Below, piece by piece: positions 18,949 through 28,021 of a stretch of 64,000 bases of DNA. Location of the stretch: the NCBI GenBank assembly GCA_030425385.1, contig JAUIAH010000001.1, positions 310,001 through 374,000 of the forward strand, given 5' to 3'. Made by a program: the position numbers and the translations under genes. A model generated the notes under the pieces. That model did no database searches and was not told the origin of the DNA. It saw nothing but the letters and a program-made list of their open reading frames with translations. The DNA comes from Verrucomicrobiia bacterium. Its GTDB lineage: Bacteria; Verrucomicrobiota; Verrucomicrobiia; Verrucomicrobiales; DEV007. How positions within the stretch are numbered: the stretch's first letter is position 1; every line of letters starts with the position of its first letter.

Positions 18949-19471
18949 CTAGGAGTCTAACCGCCAACGTCACCCGAACAACCTATAGTTCCCGCATCGG
19001 CGCCGTTCTCAATCTACAGATTTAGATAGAATCCCACATCTCTTCGATGGCACATGTTAGAGAATGAAGGAGCTTGGCGTTGATACAGGCCAATGGTCTG
19101 CCTAATTAAATTTAAATCTAGCACATATCAACGCCGTCCCCGTTCACGCGAAGGCGCGAGCAACGGGGCTGAAGGCCCCAGAGAGCTAAGCCCAAGGCTT
19201 CAGCCTTGGGGTGCGTCCGCGAAAAGGATGGGCGGCCTGAAGGGTCGCGAGAGATCTACCAATGGCGAGTGGTCAGTGTTTCTCAGGGCGTGCCGTTCGG
19301 CATCCTTGTATCAGACATGAAAAGGGGAGATCTTAAAGGCTAGCATTGTCCAATCAGCGTGACATGAGTTAAAATTCCAGTGATCTCAAGAACCTACCCG
19401 CGACTCTCAATCGCAACCTCGTTCACGAGAGTCCTTGGCAGGGGATCAGGATGGGTTATGCTCCTGAGTCC
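18949..19471. other. Intergenic region of about 520 nt
   Basis: No convincing gene. It is A+T-richer than its surroundings, with stop codons in all frames. It holds the palindromic element at 19138-19210 and one TGTTAG copy at 19055. It should also carry promoters for the flanking divergent genes, but I see no clear -35/-10 pair. Confidence 0.6.
19138..19210. repeat. REP-like palindromic element (paired hairpins)
   Basis: CCCAAGGC (19191-19198) and GCCTTGGG (19203-19210) form a perfect 8-bp stem with a TTCA loop. Just before it GGGGCT (19165-19170) pairs with GGCCCC (19174-19179). An alternative stem is CCCCGTT (19138-19144) with AACGGGG (19162-19168). Twin G+C-rich hairpins in an intergenic region resemble REP elements mobilised by Y1 transposases such as the one at 44106. 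No second copy of this exact element was found in the window. Confidence 0.5.
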
Positions 19472-20584
19472 ATGCGATTTGTCCTCACGGCTTTTCTCTT
19501 CTTGGCCGCATTGGTTTCCGCCTGTGCTTGCTCGGTTCCTGTCTTTCGGTACGCGTTGGAGCGCTGGCCACCCGATCCCTTTCTAGCGACGATCTATCAT
19601 GAAGGCTCCTTGTCGGTTGAAGAAGAGTCGCTGGTGGCATCCTTGGAGGCTTCACCGGCCAATCTGAATGTGGTGCGCGTTGATTTGGCAACGACGACCG
19701 ACCCGGCCGTGCGGGCGGTGTGGGATGAACAGGAAACCTCTACCCTGCCTTGGCTCTACGTGACTTATCCCACGTCGCATCCCATCGCCATCGAGCTGGA
19801 GGCGGGCCCGCTCGCGGCATCACGAGTGAAGGCCCTTCTCAACACGCCCGTTCGGCAAGGCATCGCGGATGCGTTGGTAGCTGGCGAGACGGCTGTTTGG
19901 GTCTTGTTAGAATCTGGCGACACGGCGAAGGATGCAGCTGCTTGGAAGACACTGACAGAGCAACTGCGTCATCTGGAATCGACTCTGGAACTCCCCGATG
20001 TGGAGCAAGAAGACATCGATGCCGGACTCCTCGCCCTGGATGAAGATCAGCTGAAGATCGCTTTCTCCGCACAGCGGGTCTCGCGGACCGATCCACAGGA
20101 TGAGATCTTCGTGCGGATGTTGCTAGATACGGAAGATGATTTGTTAGACTCCGATGATCCGATGATTTTTCCCATCTTCGGGCGAGGCCGGATCCTTTAC
20201 GCCATCGTCGGCGACGGTATCGAGGCGGACACCTTGAGGACCGCAGCATCGTATCTGGTGGGAGCGTGTTCCTGTCAGGTGAAGGCGGACAATCCCGGCG
20301 TCGACATGCTCATGTCCATGCCCTGGGATGACTTGGTCGAGTCGACGGCCAAGAGTCCTGAATTGCCGGAGTTGGCCGGCATTGTGCCTGAACCTCCCAA
20401 GGCCGAGCCACCCGTGTCGACGACAGAGCCCACAGCCGACCGTCCACCGATGGACAATCCGCCCGTGGCCCTCGCTGAAGACTCTAGCAGTCACACGCTT
20501 CTTTGGACCACCCTTGGAACCTTGTTGCTGATGCTCTTGGGCGTGGCGGCAAGCAGCACCCTTTTCCAACAGAAAACCCCATGA
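19472..20584 (+). CDS. Exported protein with C-terminal membrane anchor, partner of ABC transporter
   Basis: About 370 residues. I chose ATG 19472, giving MRFVLTAFLFLAALVSACAC, a Sec or lipoprotein-type signal; the earlier in-frame start at 19451 adds only seven residues. The central part is acidic with no known motif. A proline-rich stretch (about 290-330) precedes a C-terminal transmembrane helix (TLGTLLLMLLGVAAS). It overlaps the permease gene by 4 nt (ATGA) and so is probably an accessory subunit of that transporter. An N-terminal fold resembling thiol-disulfide proteins is possible but I cannot support it. Confidence 0.65.
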   Translation: MRFVLTAFLFLAALVSACACSVPVFRYALERWPPDPFLATIYHEGSLSVEEESLVASLEASPANLNVVRVDLATTTDPAVRAVWDEQETSTLPWLYVTYPTSHPIAIELEAGPLAASRVKALLNTPVRQGIADALVAGETAVWVLLESGDTAKDAAAWKTLTEQLRHLESTLELPDVEQEDIDAGLLALDEDQLKIAFSAQRVSRTDPQDEIFVRMLLDTEDDLLDSDDPMIFPIFGRGRILYAIVGDGIEADTLRTAASYLVGACSCQVKADNPGVDMLMSMPWDDLVESTAKSPELPELAGIVPEPPKAEPPVSTTEPTADRPPMDNPPVALAEDSSSHTLLWTTLGTLLLMLLGVAASSTLFQQKTP

Positions 20585-21840
20585 GAATCTGGCACTTTGT
20601 CTTGCGCGAACTGAAGCACCGCAAACTGAACGCGCTGCTTGCGATCGCAGCGGTCTCCGTGGCCACGGCATGTCTCACGGATGCCCTCATGCTCTTAAAG
20701 GCCGATGCCGCTGCGACGGAAGCGGTCCTGGCAGAGAAACACGCGGCGGTGGAGAAAGCAGGTGCCGAGCTGAATGATGCCATGCGCAAGATCACGAAAG
20801 GCCTGGGCTTCAATGTCGTCATCCTGCCCAAAGATCAAGATCTCCAGGAGATGCATCACAGTGGGACGATCTCGAAGTCGATGCCAGAGGAGTATGTGGT
20901 GCGTTTGGCGAATTCCAACATTGTCACAGTGAACCATCTCTTGCCGACGGTGACCAAGAAGCTCACCTGGCCCGAGCAGGGAGACATTCCCATTGTGCTC
21001 TACGGGACACGTGGCGAGGTACCCATCGCCCATCGTGATCCGAAGAAACCTTTGCTCGATGCGGTGCCACGCGGCTCCATGATCGTGGGCTATCATTTGG
21101 CAAAGAAGTTAGACCTTCGCACCGACACCGAGGTGACCTTGTTAGGCCGCCCTTTCAAAGTTCTCAAGACACATGATGAACGCGGAACGGTCGATGACAC
21201 CACGGTATGGATCAATCTACGGGAAGCGCAGGAAATGTTAGGGATGGAGAATTTGATTCATGCCATCCAGGCTCTGGAATGCCATTGCGCCGGGGATCGC
21301 ATCACGCAGATCCGCGAAGAGATCACGGCGATCCTTCCCGGCACACAAGCCATCGAGCGCGGCGCTCCTGCGCTGGCACGGGCCGAGGCCCGTGATAAAG
21401 CGAAGATATCTGCGGAAACCTCCCTGAGTCGTGAGGTGGCTCATCGGCAACAACTCCGCAGTCAACGGGAGAAGGTGGCAGCGATCCTCGTGCCGCTCGC
21501 CACCATTGGCAGTGCCCTGCTCATGGGCTTGATGACCCTGACAAATGTGCGCCAACGCCGCCAAGAGATTGCCATTCTGCGCGCGATCGGGCTGCGTTCG
21601 CGTCAGGTGCTAGGCATCTTTCTGGGCAAGGCCCTCGTGATCGGCGTGATTGGTGCCTTGATCGGCATCATTCTCGGCATGGCGCTGGGCGCGGTGCTCC
21701 ACGAGGAGACCACGGCACCGGATGCGCTCGCCATTCTCCTCCCAGCAGGCTTGGCCGTGGGCGTGGCGCTATTAGGATCGTGGTTACCTGCGGTGGCGGC
21801 CGCGCGTCAAGACGCCGCCACGGTGTTACAAGAAGAATAG
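20581..21840 (+). CDS. ABC transporter permease, FtsX/MacB/LolC-type
   Basis: About 419 residues. The N-terminal transmembrane helix sits in MRIWHFVLRELKHRKLNALL, followed by a large periplasmic domain and three C-terminal helices (about 300-410). Just before helix 3 is the FtsX-family loop RQRRQEIAILRAIGLRSRQV, which couples the permease to its ATPase. This is the MacB/LolE four-helix layout with a periplasmic mechanotransmission domain. The ATG at 20581 overlaps the upstream stop. With the ATPase it probably forms a homodimeric permease exporting or extracting a lipoprotein, peptide or envelope lipid. Confidence 0.85.
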   Translation: MRIWHFVLRELKHRKLNALLAIAAVSVATACLTDALMLLKADAAATEAVLAEKHAAVEKAGAELNDAMRKITKGLGFNVVILPKDQDLQEMHHSGTISKSMPEEYVVRLANSNIVTVNHLLPTVTKKLTWPEQGDIPIVLYGTRGEVPIAHRDPKKPLLDAVPRGSMIVGYHLAKKLDLRTDTEVTLLGRPFKVLKTHDERGTVDDTTVWINLREAQEMLGMENLIHAIQALECHCAGDRITQIREEITAILPGTQAIERGAPALARAEARDKAKISAETSLSREVAHRQQLRSQREKVAAILVPLATIGSALLMGLMTLTNVRQRRQEIAILRAIGLRSRQVLGIFLGKALVIGVIGALIGIILGMALGAVLHEETTAPDALAILLPAGLAVGVALLGSWLPAVAAARQDAATVLQEE

Positions 21841-21864
21841 CGCCGTACCTCGTTTGCTACTCTC

Positions 21865-22509
21865 ATGATTCAGTTAGACCACGTCTCACATCAATACCGC
21901 TCACCTGAAGGGCCGGATGTCCTCGCTGTCGATCAGACCGATCTCCACGTGAAGGCGGGCGAATTCCTCGCCCTCAGAGGACCGAGCGGCTGTGGAAAGA
22001 CGACGCTCTTGCTCATTGCCGGGGGGCTCCTGCGTCCCACCAGCGGCGAAGTCACCGTGGCGGGAAAGCAACCCTATCATCTTTCTCAAGAAGCACGCGC
22101 GGCGTTTCGCGCCGAGAGCATTGGATTTGTCTTCCAGCAATTCCACCTCGTCCCTTACCTCGATGTTCTCGACAACATCTTGGCCCCCTCTGCGGCAAGC
22201 GGCACCACCGATCGTCAACGCGCCGAGGCTTTGATGCGCGAATTCGGCCTGGAAACGCGGGCCCATCACACACCAGCAGCCTTAAGCACTGGAGAACGGC
22301 AACGCACTGCCATGGCGCGTGCGCTTTACAATGACCCTCAGGTGTTGTTGGCAGACGAGCCCACTGGCAACTTGGACCCTGACAATGCGGCGATCATTCT
22401 TGAACGTCTGCAAGCCTTTGCAGCCAAGGGAGGTGCCGTCCTCATGGTCACCCACGAGGACCAGGCTTGCCGAGCAGCTGACAAGACCCTCACGCTTTCC
22501 AAACCCTAG
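21865..22509 (+). CDS. ABC transporter ATP-binding protein, LolD/MacB-type
   Basis: A 214-residue ATPase. Walker A is GPSGCGKTT, the Q-loop lies in FVFQQFHLVPYL, the signature is LSTGERQRTAMARAL (LSTGE in place of LSGGE) and Walker B/D-loop is VLLADEPTGNLD. The H-loop His is in VTHEDQA. The length fits the LolD/MacB subfamily, which energises FtsX-type permeases. It follows the permease by 24 nt and precedes the PQQ-propeller gene by 21 nt. The unit probably couples ATP hydrolysis to an envelope export step. Confidence 0.9.
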   Translation: MIQLDHVSHQYRSPEGPDVLAVDQTDLHVKAGEFLALRGPSGCGKTTLLLIAGGLLRPTSGEVTVAGKQPYHLSQEARAAFRAESIGFVFQQFHLVPYLDVLDNILAPSAASGTTDRQRAEALMREFGLETRAHHTPAALSTGERQRTAMARALYNDPQVLLADEPTGNLDPDNAAIILERLQAFAAKGGAVLMVTHEDQACRAADKTLTLSKP

Positions 22510-22530
22510 CGCAAAGCGCTTTCCCTCTTC

Positions 22531-25500
22531 ATGCACTCAACTCTCCGAGCGTTCAGCTTCACATTCATCCTAACATTCTCGTTGTGCTCCGGCGCGGATT
22601 GGCCCATGTGGCGGGCCGATGCTGGACATACTGCTGTGTCCGAAGAGACACTGGCAGATCAGCTGCATTTGCAATGGATCTTGACCTTCTCCGAACGGAA
22701 ACGCGTTTGGGATGATCCGCTCAACCACGACTTGATGTCTTACGACAAGGTCTTAGAGCCAATCGTGCTCGGTGATTTGCTATTTGTCAGTCTCGCCGAC
22801 AAAGACAAGCTCTCCGCATTCGATATCGAATCGGGTGAGGAGAGGTGGTCTTTCTACGCGGATGGGCCCCTCCGATTCGCACCGGTCGGTTGGCGAGACA
22901 AGGTCTACGTCTGTAGTGATGATGGCTATCTTTACTGTCTCGGGGCACGCGATGGCGGCCTGCAATGGAAGTTTCGGGGTGCGCCTAGTGATCGCAAAGC
23001 GTTGGGGAACGAACGCGTTATTTCCACCTGGCCCGCTCGGGGTGGTCCAGTGATTCGGGACGGCGTGGTCTACTTCGCTGCGAGCATCTGGCCCTTCATG
23101 GGCACTTTCATCTACGCTCTGGAAGCCCACTCGGGAGATGTCGTCTGGGTGAATGATGGGACGGGAGCCGACTATATCAAGCAACCCCACAGCGCCCCAT
23201 CATTTGCCGGAGTCGCGCCGCAAGGCACCTTGGTTGCCTTGAAAGATCATCTGTTAGTGCCGGGCGGTCGGTCGGTCCCCGCAGCGTTTGATCGCGAGAC
23301 GGGTGCGCTCGTGCATTTCCACCTCAACGATGGTGGCAAGGCCAACGGCGGGTCGTTTGTGGCTGGGCTAGGAGAGCGTTTCTATGTCCACACGCGGTAT
23401 CGCGGCGTGCGCGCATATGAAACGAAGTCAGGAAAGAAGACGGGATTCACATTGAATGAACCCGTGCTCACGGAGAACCTGATCTACACGGCGGCGGCGC
23501 AGCCCGATCTCAAGACGCGGCTGGAGGCAGCCACCAAGGCAGCGAAAGATGCAGAGGCGGATTGGAAGAAGGCTGCCAAGAAGCTCGACACCGCCTTGGC
23601 CGACAAGACGCGTCCGTTGACAGAACCTCAGAAGGCTTTCGACGAGGCAACAGCCGCCCATGAGAAGGCGGCTCATGCCCTGGAAGAATTAGCGATTTCG
23701 TTAGACAAAGAGGACCCCTTTGTCAAAGAAGCTGAGACGACGCTGAGCAAGGCGAAGAAAGCCATGGACGAGGCGAAGAAGAAGCTTGAGAGCGCGAAGA
23801 AGAAGCGTCGAGATCCCATCGACAAGAAGCTGATTGAGGAAGAGGCCAAACAAGAATTGAGACTTTGTGAGAAGGCCCTGGCCCATCACGCCCTGGCCCA
23901 AGAATGGGCCACTCGTGGACGCGATGTCCGTGTCGTGCAGGCCTACGATGCGAAGAACGCCTTGCAGTGGGAGTTTGAAGCCGACGCCTCAGGAGATCTC
24001 ATCAAGGCCGGTGATCATCTCTACGCCGCAGGTCCAGACGAGATTGTGGCGGTGAGCCTCACGGAGAACAAAGTCACTTGGAAACATGCTATCGATGGCG
24101 AGGTGCTGCGCTTGTTAGCCGCCAATGGCAAACTCTTCGCCGTCACCTTGGACGGCCGCATTCTATGTTATGGAGCGGATCGGCAACGCGACCCGCGCAA
24201 GCCCCTCTTGAAAGTGGCCGCCGACAAGGCTTGGCCGTTCTCCAAGAGTGCCGACAACAAGTTGGCCCGCCAAGTACTGGCCCTGGCAGATGCCGATGAA
24301 GGGTATGCGCTCGCCTTCGGCGTGGATGACGGGCGGATGCTAGAAGCGTTTGCAGAAGAGTCATCGATGCATTTCGTCGCCACCGATCCTGACGAAGCCA
24401 CCGTGAATGGATTGCGCCGCAAGTATGACTACATGGATCTCTATGGGGAACGCATCGTTCTCCAGCAAGGCGATCCCCAACAGTTCCAGGCCCCACCTTA
24501 TCTCTTCAATCTTGTCATGCTAGGGGATGCCACCGCGGCGCGCTTGCACGATCCGGCCACCATCCGGCTGATCTACGAATCGGTCCGGCCCTACGGTGGA
24601 GCGCTATGGTTTCGTCAAGAAGCACGCTTAAGAGCATTAATTACATCGTTAGACCTTCCTGGCGCGGAAGTCATGTCAGGGCCTCAGGGGAGCACGTTTG
24701 TCTTTCGGCAAGGACCTCTCCCGGACGCCGCTGATTGGACGCATCAGTATGGTAACATGGCTAACACGGTGAAGTCTGACGACAAGCTGGTAAAGCTTCC
24801 GTTAGGCATCTTGTGGTTTGGCGGAAGCCCTAACACGGATGTCCTCCCGCGCCACGGCCATGGACCTTCAGAGCAAGTGATCGGTGGACGCACAATCATC
24901 GAAGGCATGAATCGCCTCAGTGCCCGCGATGTCTATACCGGACGCATCTTGTGGAAGCGTGATTTCGAGAACCTTGGCACCTACGGAGTCTACTACGACC
25001 ACACCTACACGGATGATCCGTTGAACCCCGCCTACAATCAGGTGCACATTCCTGGTGCTAATGGTAGGGGAACGAATTACATCGCCACTGAAGAGGCGAT
25101 CTATGTGGCGATCGGCAGCGCCTGCCACGTCCTCGATGCCGAGACGGGTCAGGATCTCAAGATTATCGAAATGCCTCAAGCCAAGGACGCGGCCCGTGCT
25201 CCCGCGTGGGCTTTTATTGGCGTGCATGACAATCTGCTGCTGGCAGGAAATGACTTTGCCCACTTTGAGGCGCGCTATCAATTGAATGAGAAGAAGAAGA
25301 CGGACAGTAGTAAAGAGACCTCTGGACGTCACGGCAGGAAACGGAAGCGCAAGACGAGTGAAGATTCAGCGAAACCCAAGGAAGTGCCTTCCATCGAAGA
25401 CCTTTCCGCGAGCCAGGGCCTGATCGCCTTTGATCGGGAGACGGACGAAGTGTTATGGGAAGTGAAGGCCGAATTCAGTTTCCTCCACAACGGGATCGTG

Positions 25501-27924
25501 GCGGGAACGGATCTCATCTACTTGTTAGACAAATTTCCCAAGAGCGTGGAAGAGAAGCTCAAGCGCCGTGGTTTGGCCAAGCCTGAAGACTATCGCATTC
25601 TTGCTGTGGATGCCAAGACGGGTGAGAAGGTTTGGGAGCATCGGGGAGAGATCTTTGGGACTTGGTTAGCCTACTCGGCCAAGCACCACATCCTCCTTCA
25701 GGCTGGCGCCAAAGGACGGGATCGACTCAAGGATGAGGTGGGCGAAGGCCTCTTCACGTACGAAGCGGACACTGGCAAGCTCATCTGGAAGAAGCCCAAG
25801 CTGGCCTATGCCGGACCGTGCATTCTTCACAATGACCTCATTCTCACGGCCCCTGATCAGTATGCAGACTCTGCTGGCGCCTATCATTTGACTACAGGCG
25901 AAGCTTACATGATCACCAACCCTCTCACGGGCAAGAAGGAGCCTTGGCGTATCACCCGGGCTTATGGCTGCAACAATCCCATCGCCGGGGAACACTTGTT
26001 GACCTTCCGGTCTGGAGCCGCCGGCTATTACGATCTCGATAATATGAGTGGGACGGGAAACTTCGGTGGCTTCAAGTCTGGCTGCACGAGTAATCTCATT
26101 CCCGCTAACGGTGTCCTCAATGCCCCGGACTACACGCGGACGTGTAGCTGTGGCTATCAGAACCAAACCTCGCTCGCCTTGGTGCATATGCCAGATGTGG
26201 AGCTGTGGACCTACAATCGCTACGGCGTGGATGCGGATGAACACGAAGCGGTGTCTCGCGTGGGAATCAACTTCGGCGCTCCAGGTGATCGCCGAGATGG
26301 GGATGGCACCCTTTGGTTGGAACATCCCAGCGTGGGCGGATCCTCTCCGGCCGTCACGGTGACCGTGGAAGCGCCAGCGGAGGCGAAGATCGAGACGTTC
26401 CGACGCCATTCCTCACAAGTGCACACGCAGCAGAGCCTGAGCTGGGTGGCAGCCTCCGGGATCCGCAATCCCAAGAAGATCACCATCACGCCACGGATGC
26501 AGTTTCAGGCTAAGTCTAGCAAAGACAAATTAGAGATCCGCGTCAACTCAAGCAATGACGATGCCGAAGAGGCCGCAGACGGCAGTGTCGATCCCGCCAG
26601 CAGTGACTTGGAATTGGTCGAGGATGAGGGCACCCAACTCGTCGGCCTGCGTTTCGAGGACTTGGCGTTGTTCCCAGGTGAACGCATCAAGGAAGCCTAT
26701 ATCCAATTCTCCGTGGACGAGCCCGATCCGAAACTGGAGAAGGGCGAGAAGGCCCCGGAAACGGTCCTGGTCATTCACATCGAAGACGCCTCCGATGCCC
26801 CTGCATTCTCGGGCGCACCGCACGATCTGTCGTCGCGAACGCGTGTGCAGCAGCCAATCGAATGGAAGCCTAAGGCGTGGGCGAAGAAAGATGACCATGG
26901 TGGTGATCAACGCACGCCGAACCTCGCCCCGTTGTTGCAATCCGTGGTCGATCGTTCCGGCTGGGCGCTTGGCCATGCCGTCGTCTTTCTCATCGATGGA
27001 CAAGGGAAACGGGTTGCCCATGCTTATGACAAGGATCCTGGCAAAGCGCCCAGATTGGTGATTGAGTTAGAATCGATTCAGCCGCGTGTGCGGGTGGCCG
27101 CCCGCGAGGATGACGCAGAAGAGCACGCCGATGGGACGGTGAAGCTGGACAGCAGTGACCTCGAACTCACCCATGACTCGGAGAAGGAAGGCGCTCAGAC
27201 CATCGGCATCCGTTTCCGCGACTTGCAGATTCCACGCGGCCAACGCTTGGCTGGTGCCCACCTGCAGTTCACCACGAAATCCCCCTCCAAGGAGCCGACA
27301 GCACTAGAAATTCGCGTTGAGGACACCGTGGATCCACCACCGTATAAGAGCGACTCACACTTTCTCACCAGTCGAACCACGACGAGTGCCGTGATTGCCT
27401 GGCAGCCCGAGCCATGGATCGGCAAGGACCACGCGCGCTCGGCGCAGCGCAGCCCGGATCTCAGCGCGCTGATCCAGCCCCTTCTGAATCGTGACTCTTG
27501 GGAGCCTGGTCACGCGGTCAGTTTTCTCATCAGCGGCACGGGACAACGCATGCCTCATTCGTTCGACGGCAAGAAGGAACTCGCGCCCAAGCTCATGCTG
27601 CGCTACGCGGACGAGGCCTCTTCGGAATCGATCGCCATGGACGCCGCACCCCGTTTCACCGTCCGGCTCCATTTCTTTGATCCCGATCACCTCCCGGCAG
27701 GCAAACGTCAGTTTCATGTGACTCTGCAAGGACAACGCTGTCTGAGCGATCTCGATCTGGCCCATGCTCGCACGGACAAGGAAAGCGTCAGGGTAGCAGA
27801 GTTCACCAACATTCCCATTCCCCATCATCTCGATATCGAGTTCGAGGCGGAGGTGGGGCAGGAGCCGCCGGTGCTATCGGGCGTGGAGCTGATCCGGGAG
27901 GAGCCAACCGCAAGCCTGCGATAG
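22531..27924 (+). CDS. Giant exported PQQ-like propeller protein with methyltransferase-like insert and malectin/CBM-like repeats
   Basis: A 1797-residue protein with a Sec signal (MHSTLRAFSFTFILTFSLCS). The PQQ/quinoprotein-type propeller starts about 20-320 (DIESGEERWSFYADGPL). A Lys/Glu/Ala-rich coiled coil follows (325-460). A Rossmann domain resembling class I SAM methyltransferases comes next (575-715), with GYALAFGVDDGRMLEAF and FVATDPDEATVNGLRR. Propeller repeats then resume (720-1270). Two tandem beta-sandwich repeats of about 185 residues (1331-1517 and 1517-1703) share the D-A-E-E-x-A-D-G-x-V-x-x-x-S-S-D-L-E-L motif. A C-terminal malectin-like domain (VRLHFFDPDHLPAGK) ends the protein. 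It is the last gene of the ABC operon and probably acts outside the inner membrane. Catalysis is unproven. Confidence 0.85.
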   Translation: MHSTLRAFSFTFILTFSLCSGADWPMWRADAGHTAVSEETLADQLHLQWILTFSERKRVWDDPLNHDLMSYDKVLEPIVLGDLLFVSLADKDKLSAFDIESGEERWSFYADGPLRFAPVGWRDKVYVCSDDGYLYCLGARDGGLQWKFRGAPSDRKALGNERVISTWPARGGPVIRDGVVYFAASIWPFMGTFIYALEAHSGDVVWVNDGTGADYIKQPHSAPSFAGVAPQGTLVALKDHLLVPGGRSVPAAFDRETGALVHFHLNDGGKANGGSFVAGLGERFYVHTRYRGVRAYETKSGKKTGFTLNEPVLTENLIYTAAAQPDLKTRLEAATKAAKDAEADWKKAAKKLDTALADKTRPLTEPQKAFDEATAAHEKAAHALEELAISLDKEDPFVKEAETTLSKAKKAMDEAKKKLESAKKKRRDPIDKKLIEEEAKQELRLCEKALAHHALAQEWATRGRDVRVVQAYDAKNALQWEFEADASGDLIKAGDHLYAAGPDEIVAVSLTENKVTWKHAIDGEVLRLLAANGKLFAVTLDGRILCYGADRQRDPRKPLLKVAADKAWPFSKSADNKLARQVLALADADEGYALAFGVDDGRMLEAFAEESSMHFVATDPDEATVNGLRRKYDYMDLYGERIVLQQGDPQQFQAPPYLFNLVMLGDATAARLHDPATIRLIYESVRPYGGALWFRQEARLRALITSLDLPGAEVMSGPQGSTFVFRQGPLPDAADWTHQYGNMANTVKSDDKLVKLPLGILWFGGSPNTDVLPRHGHGPSEQVIGGRTIIEGMNRLSARDVYTGRILWKRDFENLGTYGVYYDHTYTDDPLNPAYNQVHIPGANGRGTNYIATEEAIYVAIGSACHVLDAETGQDLKIIEMPQAKDAARAPAWAFIGVHDNLLLAGNDFAHFEARYQLNEKKKTDSSKETSGRHGRKRKRKTSEDSAKPKEVPSIEDLSASQGLIAFDRETDEVLWEVKAEFSFLHNGIVAGTDLIYLLDKFPKSVEEKLKRRGLAKPEDYRILAVDAKTGEKVWEHRGEIFGTWLAYSAKHHILLQAGAKGRDRLKDEVGEGLFTYEADTGKLIWKKPKLAYAGPCILHNDLILTAPDQYADSAGAYHLTTGEAYMITNPLTGKKEPWRITRAYGCNNPIAGEHLLTFRSGAAGYYDLDNMSGTGNFGGFKSGCTSNLIPANGVLNAPDYTRTCSCGYQNQTSLALVHMPDVELWTYNRYGVDADEHEAVSRVGINFGAPGDRRDGDGTLWLEHPSVGGSSPAVTVTVEAPAEAKIETFRRHSSQVHTQQSLSWVAASGIRNPKKITITPRMQFQAKSSKDKLEIRVNSSNDDAEEAADGSVDPASSDLELVEDEGTQLVGLRFEDLALFPGERIKEAYIQFSVDEPDPKLEKGEKAPETVLVIHIEDASDAPAFSGAPHDLSSRTRVQQPIEWKPKAWAKKDDHGGDQRTPNLAPLLQSVVDRSGWALGHAVVFLIDGQGKRVAHAYDKDPGKAPRLVIELESIQPRVRVAAREDDAEEHADGTVKLDSSDLELTHDSEKEGAQTIGIRFRDLQIPRGQRLAGAHLQFTTKSPSKEPTALEIRVEDTVDPPPYKSDSHFLTSRTTTSAVIAWQPEPWIGKDHARSAQRSPDLSALIQPLLNRDSWEPGHAVSFLISGTGQRMPHSFDGKKELAPKLMLRYADEASSESIAMDAAPRFTVRLHFFDPDHLPAGKRQFHVTLQGQRCLSDLDLAHARTDKESVRVAEFTNIPIPHHLDIEFEAEVGQEPPVLSGVELIREEPTASLR

Positions 27925-28021
27925 CGGGGCGCTCTTCGTTTGCAGAATGCGCCATTCAGTGGTGAATGTCGTCCCTAGTTGGAACGAATCCAGCTGTCCA
28001 TTCTCCTGAAACTTTCCAATC

